A DNA stretch of 64,000 nucleotides from Salvelinus alpinus (GCF_045679555.1 NC_092096.1:20560688-20624687); one strand, 5' to 3'. Shown: positions 43,052-53,529, counted from the first letter of the stretch. Numbers and translations: made by a program. Notes: generated by a model not told the origin, from the letters alone.

Positions 43052-45060
43052 GCTCCCTATTATGCTGAGCTGTAGTCGATGAACAGCATTCTCACATAGG
43101 TATTCCTCTTGTCCAGATGGGTTAGGGCAGTGTGCAGTGTGGTTGCGATTGCATCGTCTGTGGACCTATTGGGTCGGTAAGCAAATTGGAGTGGGTCTAG
43201 GGTGTCAGGTAGGGTGGAGGTGATATGGTCCTTGACTAGTCTCTCAAAGCACTTCATGATGACGGAAGTGAGTGCTACGGGGCAGTAGTCGTTTAGCTCA
43301 GTTACCTTAGCTTTCTTGGGAACAGGAACAATGGTGGCCCTCTTGAAGCATGTGTGAACAGCAGACTGGGATAAGGATTGATTGAATATGTCCGTAAACA
43401 CACCAGCCAGCTGGTCTGCGCATGCTCTGGGGACACGGCTGGGAATGCCGTCTGGGCCTGCAGCCTTGCGAGGGTTAACACATTTAAATGTTTTACTCAC
43501 CTCGGCTGCAGTGAAGGAGAGCCCGCAGGTTTTGGTAGCGGGCCGTGTCAGTGGCACTGTATTGTCCTCAAAGCGAGCAAAAAAGTTATTTAGTCTGTCT
43601 GGGAGCAAGACATCCTGGTCCGCGACGGGGCTGGTTTTCTTTTTGTAATCCGTGATTGACTGTAGACCCTGCCACACATCTCTTGTGTCTGAGCTGTTGA
43701 ATTGCGACTCTACTTTGTCTCTATACTGGCACTTAGCTTGTTTGATTGCCTTGCGGAGGGACTAGCTACACTGTTTGTATTCGGTCATGTTTCCGGTCAC
43801 CTTGCCCTGGTTAAAAGCAGTGTTTCGCGCAAATGCTGCCATCAACCACGGTTTCTGGTTTGGGAATGTTTTAATCGTTGCTGTGGGTATTACGTCGCCG
43901 ATGCACTTTCTAATGAACTCGCTCACCGAATCAGCGTATTCATCAATATTGTTGTTGGACGCAATGCGGAACATATCCCAATCCACGTGATCGAAGCAGT
44001 CTTGAAGCGTGGAATCAGATTGGTCGGACCAGCGTTGAACAGACCTGAGCGCGGGAGCTTCTTGTTTTAGTTTCTGTTTGTAGGCTGGAAGCAACAAAAT
44101 GGAGTCGTGGTCAGCTTTTCCGAAAGGAGGGCGGGGGAGGGCCTTATATGCGTCGCGGAAGTTAGAATAACAATGATCCAGGGTTTTACCAGCCCTGGTA
44201 GCACAATCGATATATGCTGATATAATTTAGGGAGTTTTGTTTTCAGATTAGCCTTGTTAAAATCCCCAGCTACAATGAATGCAGCCTCAGGATGTGTGGT
44301 TTCCAGTTTACATAGAGTCAGATAAAGTTCGTTCAGGGCCATCGATGTGTCTGCTTGGGGGGAATATATACGGCTGTGATTATAATCGAAGAGAATTCCC
44401 TTGGTAGATAATGCGGTTGACATTTGATTGTGAGGAATTCTAAGTCAGGTGAACAGAATGACTTGAGTTCCTGTATGTTGTTATGATCACACCACGTCTC
44501 GTTAATCATAAGGCATACCCCCCCGCCCCTCTTCTTACCAGAAAGATGCTTGTTTCTGTCGGCGCGATGCGTGAAGAAACCACCGACTCCGTTAGCGTCT
44601 CTCGAGTGAGCCATGTTTCCGTGAAGCAAAGAACGTTACAGTCTCTGATGTCTCTCTGGAATGCTACCCTTCCTCGGATTTCATCAACCTTGTTGTCAAG
44701 AGACTGGACATTGGCGAGTAGTATAATAGGGAGTGGAGCGCGATGTGCCCGTCTCCGGAGCCTGACCAGAAGACCGCTCCGTTTGCCCCTTTTACGGTGT
44801 CGTTGTTTAGGGTCGCCGGCTGGGATCCGATCCATTGTACTGGGTGGAAGGCAAAACACAGGATCCTCTTCGGGAGAGTCATATTCCTGCTCGTAATGAT
44901 GGTGAGTTGACGTTGCTCTTATATTCAGTAGTTCCTCCCGACTGTATGTAATGAAACCTAAGATTACCTGGGGTACCAATGTAAGAAATAACACGTAAAA
45001 AAACAAAATACTGTATAGTTTCCTAGGAACGCAAAGCGAGGCGGCCATCTCTGTCGGCGC
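43052..45060 (-). mobile_element. Rex1-like LINE with intact 5' part, 3' part lost
   Basis: On the minus strand the ORF starts at about 45048 (MAASLCVPRKLYSILFFYVL). An endonuclease domain follows (LLANVQSLDNKVDEIRGR, VLCFTETWLTRE, then VAGDFNKANLK near 44250), a spacer (SVQRWSDQSDSTLQDCFDHV) and the RT ([36 protein letters not shown]) which ends abruptly at 43052 before the YADD block. The longest open piece, 43677-43060, has 205 codons. There are stops or frameshifts near 43765, 44205 and 44400. LINEs are normally 5'-truncated; this one keeps its 5' end. Confidence 0.87.
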
Positions 45061-45070
45061 CGGAAGTGTG

Positions 45071-45098
45071 AGTTGTCTCTCAAGTGTGAGAGACAACT
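45071..45098. repeat. 12-bp perfect hairpin at the LINE 5' border
   Basis: AGTTGTCTCTCA, loop AGTG, TGAGAGACAACT. It lies between the 5' end of the LINE (GGCGCCGGAAGTG) and the GIMAP remnant. One arm may be an extra 5' copy made during LINE integration; this is inference. Confidence 0.85.
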
Positions 45099-45149
45099 TA
45101 ATAATTAAAACAAAGCCTTTTAAGTATTATGTAAGCTCTGTACCTGTTA

Positions 45150-45639
45150 CAAGAGAGTATCTGGTAGGACAGGACAGAGGCAGATGGCATTAAGGTAATT
45201 GATACACCAGATTTCTATGATGAAAATATAGAACAGTCAGACAAACACCTTATGGAATGCAGAGGGCTCTGTCAGCCTGCATTATTATGTGTATTTCCTG
45301 GTTATTCAGATTGGACGATTCACAGAGGGTGAGAGAGAGATATTAAAGAAATTGGAAAAGGGATTTGAGAGTGAAATACGAGTGAGAACCATTGTCCTCT
45401 TTACTCATGGAGAGGACCTGAAACACATGAGCATAGAAACATTCCTTGAAAAGACAGACCCTCATCTTAAAGAGGTAGTGAGGCTCTGTGAGGAGAGGCA
45501 TCATGTGTTCAGTAACACTAGCACAGACCGTCATCAGGGGATGGAGCTGATGGAGAAGATCTCCAGATTACTAGGCCTTGAGCAGATGTTACAGGAGTGG
45601 AAAATAAAACACTCCAATCCAGCTTGCAGAATTAGCTAA
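45150..45639 (+). pseudogene. AIG1 (GIMAP-type GTPase) domain fragment B
   Basis: The open part is 45289-45639 (YFLVIQIGRFTEGEREILKK, RTIVLFTHGEDLKHMS, LCEERHHVFSNTSTD, then MELMEKISRLLGLEQM), clearly the second half of an AIG1 domain as in GIMAP/IAN GTPases. Upstream at about 45195 the G3 region is readable in another frame (VIDTPDFYDE), followed by KHLMECRGLC-like text, so at least two frameshifts occur between 45195 and 45289. No P-loop (G1) is seen; the LINE begins 50 bp before. The frame ends with a stop at 45637. Fish GIMAPs bind GTP and act in immune cells. With fragment A on the same strand it probably belonged to one gene. Confidence 0.75.
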
Positions 45640-46075
45640 CTTTTGTGCATCCTTGTGACTAAAAGCTCCATGTGTGAATAGTTCTAAAGTTGTGTATTAG
45701 TAATAGATTTTTACTGTCCTGTGTATTAAACTATTGTATTAATAGTCTTTCCATTTATTGAAGTCACTGTGCATTTATAATGTTATATAAAGCTACTGAC
45801 AGACATGCATATGTATGAAGACTTATTTGACTTAAAAATGCTTATGCTTTGTGGCTTTTTAGCTAAATTATTAGGCCTATGGGGTAAAACATTATCCCTG
45901 GGTTCTGAAAATGCACAATTTGTTTAATGTAATTGTATGTCATGTAAATAATGTAAATATATACAATTTGTAATCAATATCTCAATAATTATTATCAGAT
46001 TTTTTAACTTATAGAAATGTAGCTTTATGACTGTCATGTATGCCCTGCTGCAAGGAAGTCATTCATATTGACATA
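45640..46075. other. AT-rich region after the GIMAP remnant
   Basis: No gene. Text such as CTGTCCTGTGTATTAAACTA could be an old 3' untranslated region, but there is no AATAAA signal close by. The next 5 bp (46076-46080) are the target copy of the solo LTR. Confidence 0.4.
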
Positions 46076-46080
46076 GTCAC

Positions 46081-46461
46081 TGTAACGTCCTGACCAGAGT
46101 TATTATGTGTTTTGCTTGTTTAGTGTTGGTCAGGACGTGAGCTGGGTGGGAATTCTATGTTGTGTGTCTAGTTTGTCTGTTTCTGTGTCCAGCCTAATAT
46201 GTTTCTCAATCAGAGGCAGCTGGTAATCGTTGTCCCTGATTGAGAATCATATATAGGAGGCTTGTTTGGTGTTGGGATTTTGTGGGTGATTGTTTCCTGT
46301 CTCTGTGTTTGTGTTCTGCACCAGATAGGACTGTCTCGGCTTTCACGTTTGTTGTTTTGTATTTGTTAAATGTTCACCGTTTATCTTCAAATTAAACATG
46401 TTGAACACTAACTGCGCTGCATTTTGGTCCTCTCCTTCAGCCTAGGAAGAAAGCCGTTACA
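46081..46461 (+). mobile_element. Solo LTR of the non-autonomous family
   Basis: 381 bp from TGTAACGTCCTGACCAG to AAGCCGTTACA with target duplication GTCAC (46076-46080 and 46462-46466). Over nearly its whole length it is the reverse complement of the LTRs at 49423-49804 and 51774-52155, so this is a solo LTR of the same family in plus orientation. From 46467 to 46922 I see no gene. Confidence 0.93.
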
Positions 46462-47114
46462 GTCACACAAGAATTCCGGTAGATATTAGGTTTTAATTCA
46501 TATTACATTATTTGTTGATAATAAGGTTTGATAACCCTGAGAAATTGGAAGCACTGATCTCTCGACGCATAATAAAACACGGAAATAACATATTATTCAA
46601 TCATGTGACAGTATCCTATGGCAGTCAATGTTTATGCATTTGCTTTATGTAATAGCAGCAGTCCTTGAAGCTAAAAAGTAACATTGTCTATATAATAATA
46701 ATGGAGTGGATTCATACAGCGATTATTTTTGGAAAAACGGTCCTAATCCACTACCACCTTGGTCTATGCAAGGGTTATAATGCAACTGTACCAACACAAT
46801 GAAAACAAAACTCTTTGAAGAATGTATTCATCAATAGAAAATAAAACCACAGGTTTGGCTCTTATATGATACTGAGACCTAAATAAAAAAAAGTACCAGC
46901 TCCCAAAATGACTACCAGCATCTAAACTCAGCAAAAAAAGAAATATCCCTTTTTCACGACCCTGTCTTTCAAATATAATTCGTAAAAATCCAAATAACTT
47001 CACAGATCTTCATTGTAAAGGGTTTAAACACTGTTTCCCATGCTTGTTCAATGAACCATAAACAATTAATGAACATGCACCTGTGGAACGGTCGTTAAGA
47101 CACTAACAGCTTAC

Positions 47115-47549
47115 TGTCACAATCGTCGTATTGTGGAAGAGAGGAGGACCAAGGCGCAGCGTGATAACAATACATCTTCTCTTTATTTGAAGACAAAGAC
47201 GAAATGAAACGACACTGACAAACTAAACAAAACAACAAACCGACGAACGTGAAGCTATATAAACAATAAGTGCAGACACAGGCAACTTAGACATAGACAA
47301 TCACCCACAACCTACCTAATGACTATGGTTGCCTAAATATGGCTCCCAATCAGAGACAACGATAGACAGTTGTCTATAATTGAGAACCAATCTAGGCAAC
47401 CATAGACATACATACACCTAGACTAAACACTGCCCCATAAACATACAAAAACCCCTAGACAATACAAAACACATACATCCCCCATGTCACACCCTGACCT
47501 AAGTAAAATAATAAAGAAAAACAAAGATAACTAAGGCCAGGGCGTGACA
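47115..47549 (-). mobile_element. Solo LTR in the Tc1 element (left)
   Basis: 435 bp from TGTCACAATCGTCG to CAGGGCGTGACA, target duplication CTTAC (47110-47114 and 47550-47554). It is the reverse complement of the family represented at 55683-56117, which has the same length. Confidence 0.93.
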
Positions 47550-47640
47550 CTTACAGACGGTAGTCAATTAAGGTCACAGTTATGAAAACATAGGACACTA
47601 AAGAGGCCTTTCTGCTGACTCTTAAACACACCAAAAGAAA

Positions 47641-48360
47641 GATGCCCAGGGTCCCTGCTCATCTGTGTGAACGTGCCTTAGGCATGCTGCAAGGAGGCAT
47701 GAGGACTGCAGATGTGGCCAGGGCAATAAATTGCAATGTCCGTACTGTGAAAAGCCTAAGACAGCGCTGCAGGGAGACAGGACGGACAGCTGATCGTCCT
47801 CGCAGTGGCAGACCACTGTTTTGTCTCACCAGGGGTGATGGTCAGATTTGCGTTTATCGTCGAAGGAATGAGCAATACACCGAGGCCTGTAGTCTGGAGC
47901 GGGATTGATTTGGAAGTGGCGGGTCCGTCATGGTCTGGGGCGGTGTGTCACAGCATCATCAGACTGAGCTTGTTGTCGTTGCAGGCAATCTCAACGCTGT
48001 GCATTACAGGGCAGACATCCTGCTCCCTCATGTGATATCCTTCCTGCAGGCTCATCCTGACATGACCCTCCAGCATGACAATGCCACCAGCCATACTGCT
48101 CGTTCTGTGCGTGATTTCCTGCAAGACAGGAATGTCAGTGTTCCGTCATGGCCAGCGAAGAGCCGGTCTGGTACCTGTTGGATTGGAGGGTGAGGGCTAG
48201 GGCCATTCCCCCAAGAAATGTCCGGGAACTTGCAGGTGTCTTGATGGAAGAGTGGGGTAACATCTCACAGCAAGAACAGGCAAATCTGGTGCAGTCCCTA
48301 AGGAGGAGATGCACTGCAGTACTTAATGCAGCTGGTGGCCACACCAGATACTGACTGTTA
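47641..48360 (+). pseudogene. Tc1-like transposase pseudogene
   Basis: The N-terminal helix-turn-helix part is open from 47642 (VPAHLCERALGMLQGG, VRTVKSLRQRCRETGRT, DRPRSGRP). A deletion then removes most of the segment before the catalytic core. Plus-strand pieces follow: SVMVWGGVSQHHQTELV and MTLQHDNATSHTARSVRDFL (around the second Asp), and in other frames the C-terminal NISQQEQANLVQSLRRRCTA. At least three frame changes are needed to read it. The complete family member would have about 340 residues. Confidence 0.85.
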
Positions 48361-48425
48361 CTTTTGATTTTGACCCCCCCTTTGGTCAGGGACAGACACA
48401 TTATTCTATTTCTGTTAGTCACATG

Positions 48426-48811
48426 TGTCAGAATGTGGGTGTAGCTGTTGCATGAAGTCAGGCGCAGGAGAGCAGAATGAGTGAGCAACGTACTTTACTC
48501 AAAAATAAAGGCACAAGGTAACAATACACTTGACCAACAATAAACGGTAATCAATTACGCACGGGTGAAAACAGCACCCGTCAAAAACCAGCCATAACGT
48601 ACCGAATGAACATAGAAACAATCACACACAAAAACATGGGGGAAACAGAGGGTTAAATACATGAACGTAATTGGGGAATGAAACCAGGTGTGTAGAAAAC
48701 AAAGACAAAACAAATGGAAAATGAAAGGTGAATCAGCGATGGCTAGAAGACCGGTAACGTCGACTGGCAAACGTACAAGGAGAGGGACCAACTTCGGCGG
48801 AAGTCGTGACA
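48426..48811 (-). mobile_element. Solo LTR in the Tc1 element (right)
   Basis: 386 bp from TGTCAGAATGTGGGTG to GGAAGTCGTGACA with target duplication ACATG (48421-48425 and 48812-48816). The last 60 bp resemble the end of the solo LTR at 15142-15436 and more distantly the LTRs of the intact Gypsy element. Confidence 0.9.
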
Positions 48812-49422
48812 ACATGTCTGTGTAACTTGTTCAGTTTATGTCTCAGTTGTTGAATCTTGTTATGGTCATACAAATATTTACACATGTTAACCTGTCTAGC
48901 CCCAGGGTTCCGCTAGCGGAACTCCTCCCACATTCCACTGAAAAGGCAGAGCGCGAAATTCAAAAATTATTTTTGAGAAATATTTAACTTTCACACATTA
49001 ACAAGTCCAATACAGCAAATGAAAGATAAACATCTTGTGAATCCAGTCAACATGTCCGATTTTTAAAATGTTTTACAGCGAAAACACCACGTATATTTAT
49101 GTTAGCTCACCACCAAATACAAAAAAGCACAGACATTTTTCACAGCACAGGTAGCATGCACGAAACCAACCAAACTAACCAAGAACCAACCAAACTAACC
49201 AAGAAACAACTTCATCAGATGACAGTCCTATAATATGTTACACAATAAATCTATGTTTTGTTCGAAAAATTTGCATATTTGAGGTATTAATCAGTTTTAC
49301 ATTGCAGCTACCATCACAGCTACCATCAAAAAATAGCACCGAAGCAGCCAGAGTAATTATAGAGACCAACGTGAAATACCTAAATACTCATCATAAAACA
49401 TTTCTGAAAAATACATGGTGTA

Positions 49423-52155
49423 TGTCACGGTTTTCTTCCAGGGGTGAAGGAGAGGACCAACATGCAGCGCGGTTAGTGTTTAACATGTTTAATAGACGGT
49501 AAACTGTGAACACTTAACAACAATTCAAAACAACAAACGTGAAAGCCGAGACAGTCCTATCTGGTGCAGAACACAAACACAGAGACAGGAAACAAACACC
49601 CACAAAATCCCAACACAAAACAAGCCTCCTATATATGATTCTCAATCAGGGACAACGATTACCATCTGCCTCTGATTGAGAACCATATTAGGCTGGACAT
49701 AGAAACAGACAAACTAGACACACAACATAGAATTCCCACCCAGCTCACGTCCTGACCAACACTAAACAAGCAAAACACATAATAACTCTGGTCAGGACGT
49801 TACATTACCCCCCTCCTGAGGTGCGGACTCCGAACGCACCCCTACAACTCAAGAGGAGGGTCTGGGTGGGCATCTGTCCGCGGTGGCGGCTCCGGCGGTG
49901 GACGAGGACACCACTCCACCACTGTCTTTGTCCCCCTCCTTAGCGTCCTTTGAGTGGCGACCCTCGCCCACGACCTTGGCCTAAGAATCCTCCCCAAGGC
50001 CCCCACATGATTTTGGAGGTAGCTCAGGACAGAGAGGTAGCTCAGGACAGAGAGGTAGCTCAGGACAGAGAGGTAACTCCGGACTAATGGCAGCTCCGGA
50101 CTGAGTGGCAGCTCCGGACTGAGTGGCAGCTCCGGACTGAGTGGCAGCTCCGGACTGAGTGGCAGCTCATGACTGTAGGGCAGCTCATGACTGTAGGGCA
50201 GCTCATGACTGTAGGGCAGCTCATGACTGTAGGGCAGCTCATGACTGTAGGGCAGCTCATGACTGGCTGACGGCTCTGGACGCTCATGGCTGACTGACGG
50301 CTCCGGCAGATCCTGTCTGGTTGGCGGCTCTGGCAGATCCTGTCTGGTTGGCGGCCCTGGCAGATCCTGACTGACGAATGGCTCTAGCGGCTCCTGACTG
50401 ACGAACGGCTCTGACGGCTCGGGACAGACTGGCGGCTCTAACGGCTCGGGACAGACGGATGGCTCAGACGGCGCTGGGGAGACGGATGGCTCAGATGGCG
50501 CTGGGGAGACGGATGGCTCAGATGGCGCTGGGGAGACGGATGGCTCAGATGGCGCTGGGGAGACGGATGGCTCCGATGGCGCTTGGCAGACGGCCAGCTC
50601 TGACGGCGTTGGGCAGACGGACAGTTCAGGCGCCGCTGGGCAGACGGGCAGTTCAGGCGCCGCTGGGCAGACGGGCAGTTCAGGCACCGCTGGGCAGACG
50701 GCAGACTCTGGCCGGCTGAGACGCACTATAGGCCTGATGCGTGGTGCCGGAACTGGAGGTACCGGGCTGAGGGCACGCACCTCAGGGCGAGTGCGGGGAG
50801 CAGGAACAGGGCACACTGGACTCTCGAGGCGCACTATAGGCCTGGTGCGTGGTACCGGAACTGGAGGTACCGGGCTGAGGGCACGCTCCTCAGGGCGAGT
50901 GCGGGGAGAAGGAACAGTGCGTACAGGGCTCTGGAGACGCACAGGAGGCTTGGTGCGTGGTGCCGGAACTGGAGGCACTGGGCTGGAGACACGCACCATA
51001 GGGAGAGTGCGTGGAGGAGGAACAGGGCTCTGGAGATGCACTGGAAGCATGGTGCGTGGTGTAGGCACTGGTGGTACTGGGCTGGGGCGGGAAGGTGGCG
51101 CTGGATATACCGGACCGTGAAGGAGGACACGCCCTCTTGAGCACCGAGCCTCTCCAACCTTACCAGGTTGAATGGTCCCCGTAGCCCTGCCAGTGCGGCG
51201 AGGTGGAATAGCCCGCACTGGGCTATGCAGGCGAACCGGGGACACCACCTGTAAGGCTGGTGCCATGTACGCCAGCCCGAGGAGACGTACTGGAGGCCAG
51301 ATATGTTGGGCCGGCTTCATGGCACCCGGCTCGATGCCCAACCTAGCCCTACCAGTGCGGCAAGGTGGAATAGCCCGCACTGGGCTAAGCACGCGTACTG
51401 GGGACACCGTGCGCTCCACCGCATAACACGGTGTCTGACCAGTACGACGCCCTCTCACTCCACGGTAAGCCCGGGGAGTTGGCTCAGGTATCCAACCCGG
51501 CTTCGCCACACTCCCCTTTAGCCCCCCCCCCCCCAATACATTTTTGGGTGAGCCTCTCGGGCTTCCAGCCTCTCTTACGTGCTGCCTCCTCAATCCACCG
51601 CTCCTGGGCTGTGGCTGCCTCCTTCTCCTCCCGAGAGCGGCGATTCTCTCCAACCTTAGCCCAGGGTCCTTCTCCGTTGAATATTTGCTCCCAAGACCAT
51701 TCCTCCTGGTACCGCTGCTTCTGTTGCTGCTGCCCATTTCCACGCTGCTTGGTCCGGGTTTGGTGGGTGTTTCTGTCACGGTTTTCTTCCAGGGGTGAAG
51801 GAGAGGACCAACATGCAGCGCGGTTAGTGTTTAACATGTTTAATAGACGGTAAACTGTGAACACTTAACAACAATTCAAAACAACAAACGTGAAAGCCGA
51901 GATAGTCCTATCTGGTGCAGAACACAAACACAGAGACAGGAAACAAACACCCACAAAATCCCAACACAAAACAAGCCTCCTATATATGATTCTCAATCAG
52001 GGACAACGATTACCATCTGCCTCTGATTGAGAACCATATTAGGCTGGACATAGAAACAGACAAACTAGACACACAACATAGAATTCCCACCCAGCTCACG
52101 TCCTGACCAACACTAAACAAGCAAAACACATAATAACTCTGGTCAGGACGTTACA
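49423..52155 (-). mobile_element. Non-autonomous LTR retrotransposon with repeat-rich ORF
   Basis: Two 382-bp LTRs (49423-49804 and 51774-52155, TGTCACGGTTTTC to CAGGACGTTACA) are flanked by the target duplication GTGTA (49418-49422 and 52156-52160). I find one difference between the LTRs (GAGACAG versus GAGATAG), so insertion was recent. On the minus strand a purine tract (AGGAGGGGGGTAA) precedes the 3' LTR, as in the Gypsy element at 56297. Inside there is no protease, RT or integrase, only one long ORF. Mobilisation by a related Gypsy element is likely but inferred. Solo LTRs of the family lie at 46081 and, in part, 24308. Confidence 0.9.
49842..51737 (-). CDS. Repeat-rich ORF of the non-autonomous LTR element
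   Basis: A 631-codon frame starts at ATG 51737, 37 bp inside the 5' LTR border on the minus strand; a longer reading from a GTG in the LTR is less likely. The first 90 residues are basic and non-repetitive (SSNRSSGTRRNGLGSKYS, ERIAALGRRRRQPQPRSG). The middle has a 20-to-30-residue Pro/Arg/Val unit (SPVPPVPAPRTRP, VRLQSPV) about eight times. Then come nonamers (CPAAPELPV; PSEPSVSPA), hexamers (YSHELP; LSPELP) and SVLSYL repeats, and a Pro-rich end. No known domain, zinc knuckle, catalytic motif, signal peptide or membrane segment is visible. It occupies the place of gag-pol. Repeats with periods of 18 and 27 bp can keep a frame open by themselves, so a real protein is not proven. I do not know a function. 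Confidence 0.5.
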   Translation of the reverse strand: MGSSNRSSGTRRNGLGSKYSTEKDPGLRLERIAALGRRRRQPQPRSGGLRRQHVREAGSPRGSPKNVLGGGGLKGSVAKPGWIPEPTPRAYRGVRGRRTGQTPCYAVERTVSPVRVLSPVRAIPPCRTGRARLGIEPGAMKPAQHIWPPVRLLGLAYMAPALQVVSPVRLHSPVRAIPPRRTGRATGTIQPGKVGEARCSRGRVLLHGPVYPAPPSRPSPVPPVPTPRTMLPVHLQSPVPPPRTLPMVRVSSPVPPVPAPRTKPPVRLQSPVRTVPSPRTRPEERALSPVPPVPVPRTRPIVRLESPVCPVPAPRTRPEVRALSPVPPVPAPRIRPIVRLSRPESAVCPAVPELPVCPAAPELPVCPAAPELSVCPTPSELAVCQAPSEPSVSPAPSEPSVSPAPSEPSVSPAPSEPSVSPAPSEPSVCPEPLEPPVCPEPSEPFVSQEPLEPFVSQDLPGPPTRQDLPEPPTRQDLPEPSVSHERPEPSASHELPYSHELPYSHELPYSHELPYSHELPYSHELPLSPELPLSPELPLSPELPLSPELPLVRSYLSVLSYLSVLSYLSVLSYLQNHVGALGRILRPRSWARVATQRTLRRGTKTVVEWCPRPPPEPPPRTDAHPDPPLEL

Positions 52156-53529
52156 GTGTACAGCAAATTAAAAACAAACATCTTGTGAATCCAGCCAATA
52201 TTTCCGATTTTTTAAGTGTTTTACAGCGAAAACACAATATAGCATTATATTAGCTTACTACAATAGCCTACCACACAACCGCATTCATTTATCAAGGCAC
52301 GTTAGCGATAGCAATAGGCACGTTAGCGATAGCGAATAAACCAGCAAAATATATTAATTTTCACTAACCTTCATAAACCTTCATCAGATGACAGTCCTAT
52401 AACATCATATTACACAATACATATATGGTTTGTTCGAAAATTTGCATATTTAGAGCTGAAATCCGTGGTTACACATTCTGAAAACTTAGCATCTTTTTCC
52501 CAGAATGTCCGGATATTTTTCTGACACTCACCTATTCTGACCAAATAACTATTCATAATCTTTACTAAACAATACATGTTGTATAGGAAATGATAGATAC
52601 ACTAGTTCTTAATGCAATCGCAGTGTTAGAATTCTAAAAAGAACTTCATTACGATATGCAGCTTACGTTATTGCGAGAGAGTGCCCAAAACCTGGGCGCT
52701 AACTAAAAGTAAACATGTATATGAAATACCATCATAAATGGGTCCTACTTTTTGATGATCTTCCATCAGAATGTTTTACAAGGGGTCCTTTGTCCAGAAC
52801 AATCGTTGTTTGGTTTTAGAATGGCATTTTTCCCTCTCGAATGAGCAAGCAAAACTAGCTAAGGGGCGCTAAGCTCTCCTTCGTCACCAAACGCAAAGAA
52901 CGCAACACGCCTAAACTCCCGAAAAAATTTCAATAATCTAATAAAACTATATTGAAAAACATACTTTACGATGATATTATTACATTTATCAAATAAAATC
53001 AAAGCCGGAGATATAACACGTCTATAACGAATGCTTTTCAGAAGCCAATACTGGTGACCTTTATGCGCTTCCTGAACAAAGGAATTCTGGGGTCATGTCA
53101 TTCCAAGCTGTCTCTTTTGACCATAGAAGGAGCTTGAGACCCCATTTCACCTCTCACAGCCTATTGACATCTAGTGGAAGGCGTATGAAGTGCATGTATA
53201 CTAATAGAATTCAAGCAAACGATTAGGGAGGCCCTGGAACAGATTCTGGATTTCAGATTTTTCACTTTCTGACAGGAAGTTTGCTGCAAAATGAGTTCTG
53301 TTTTACTCACAGATATAATTCAAACGGTTTTAGAAACTTGAGAGTGTTTTCTATCCAATAGTAATAATAATATGCATATTGTACGAGCAAGAATAGAGTA
53401 CGAGGCCATTTAAATTGGGCACGATTTTCCCCCAAAGTGAAAATAGCGCCCTCTATCCTCAACAAGTTAAGTTTGCTGAAAGTAAACGCAGTTGACAGTG
53501 AGAGGACATTTATTTTTTTGCTGAGTTTA

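Larger units (their letters stand above)
48891..53466 (+). mobile_element. TTAA (piggyBac-like) element, complete, split by an LTR element
   Basis: The flanks are TTAA at 48887-48890 and 53467-53470. The element starts CCTGTCTAGCCCCAGGG and ends CTATCCTCAACAAG. Without the LTR element nested at 49423-52155 it is about 1.84 kb. It shows the same internal 410-bp repetition as the other copies (GCAAATGAAAGATAAACATC at 49015; its partner at 52162 continues across the LTR element). No coding frame of its own. Confidence 0.87.
46923..53529 (+). mobile_element. Tc1/mariner element carrying three nested insertions
   Basis: The termini are TAAACTCAGCAAAAAAAGAA at 46923 and its complement, ending TTTTTTTGCTGAGTTTA, at 53529. 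The parts between the insertions are collinear with one Tc1 family: 46923-47114, 47550-48425, 48812-48890 and 53467-53529. Inserts are solo LTRs at 47115 and 48426 and a TTAA element at 48891-53466. Each insert has its own target duplication, and the Tc1 text is continuous when one copy is kept. The original Tc1 element was therefore about 1.2 kb, already internally deleted. Confidence 0.88.

Noticed and set aside
43702..44896. Plus-strand ORFs of 122 and 137 codons
   Set aside because: Antisense of the Rex1-like LINE endonuclease and spacer region.
50459..51426. Plus-strand ORFs with repeated LGRRMAQMA and GAGTGGTGL text
   Set aside because: Antisense shadows of the tandem repeats in the minus-strand ORF of the LTR element.
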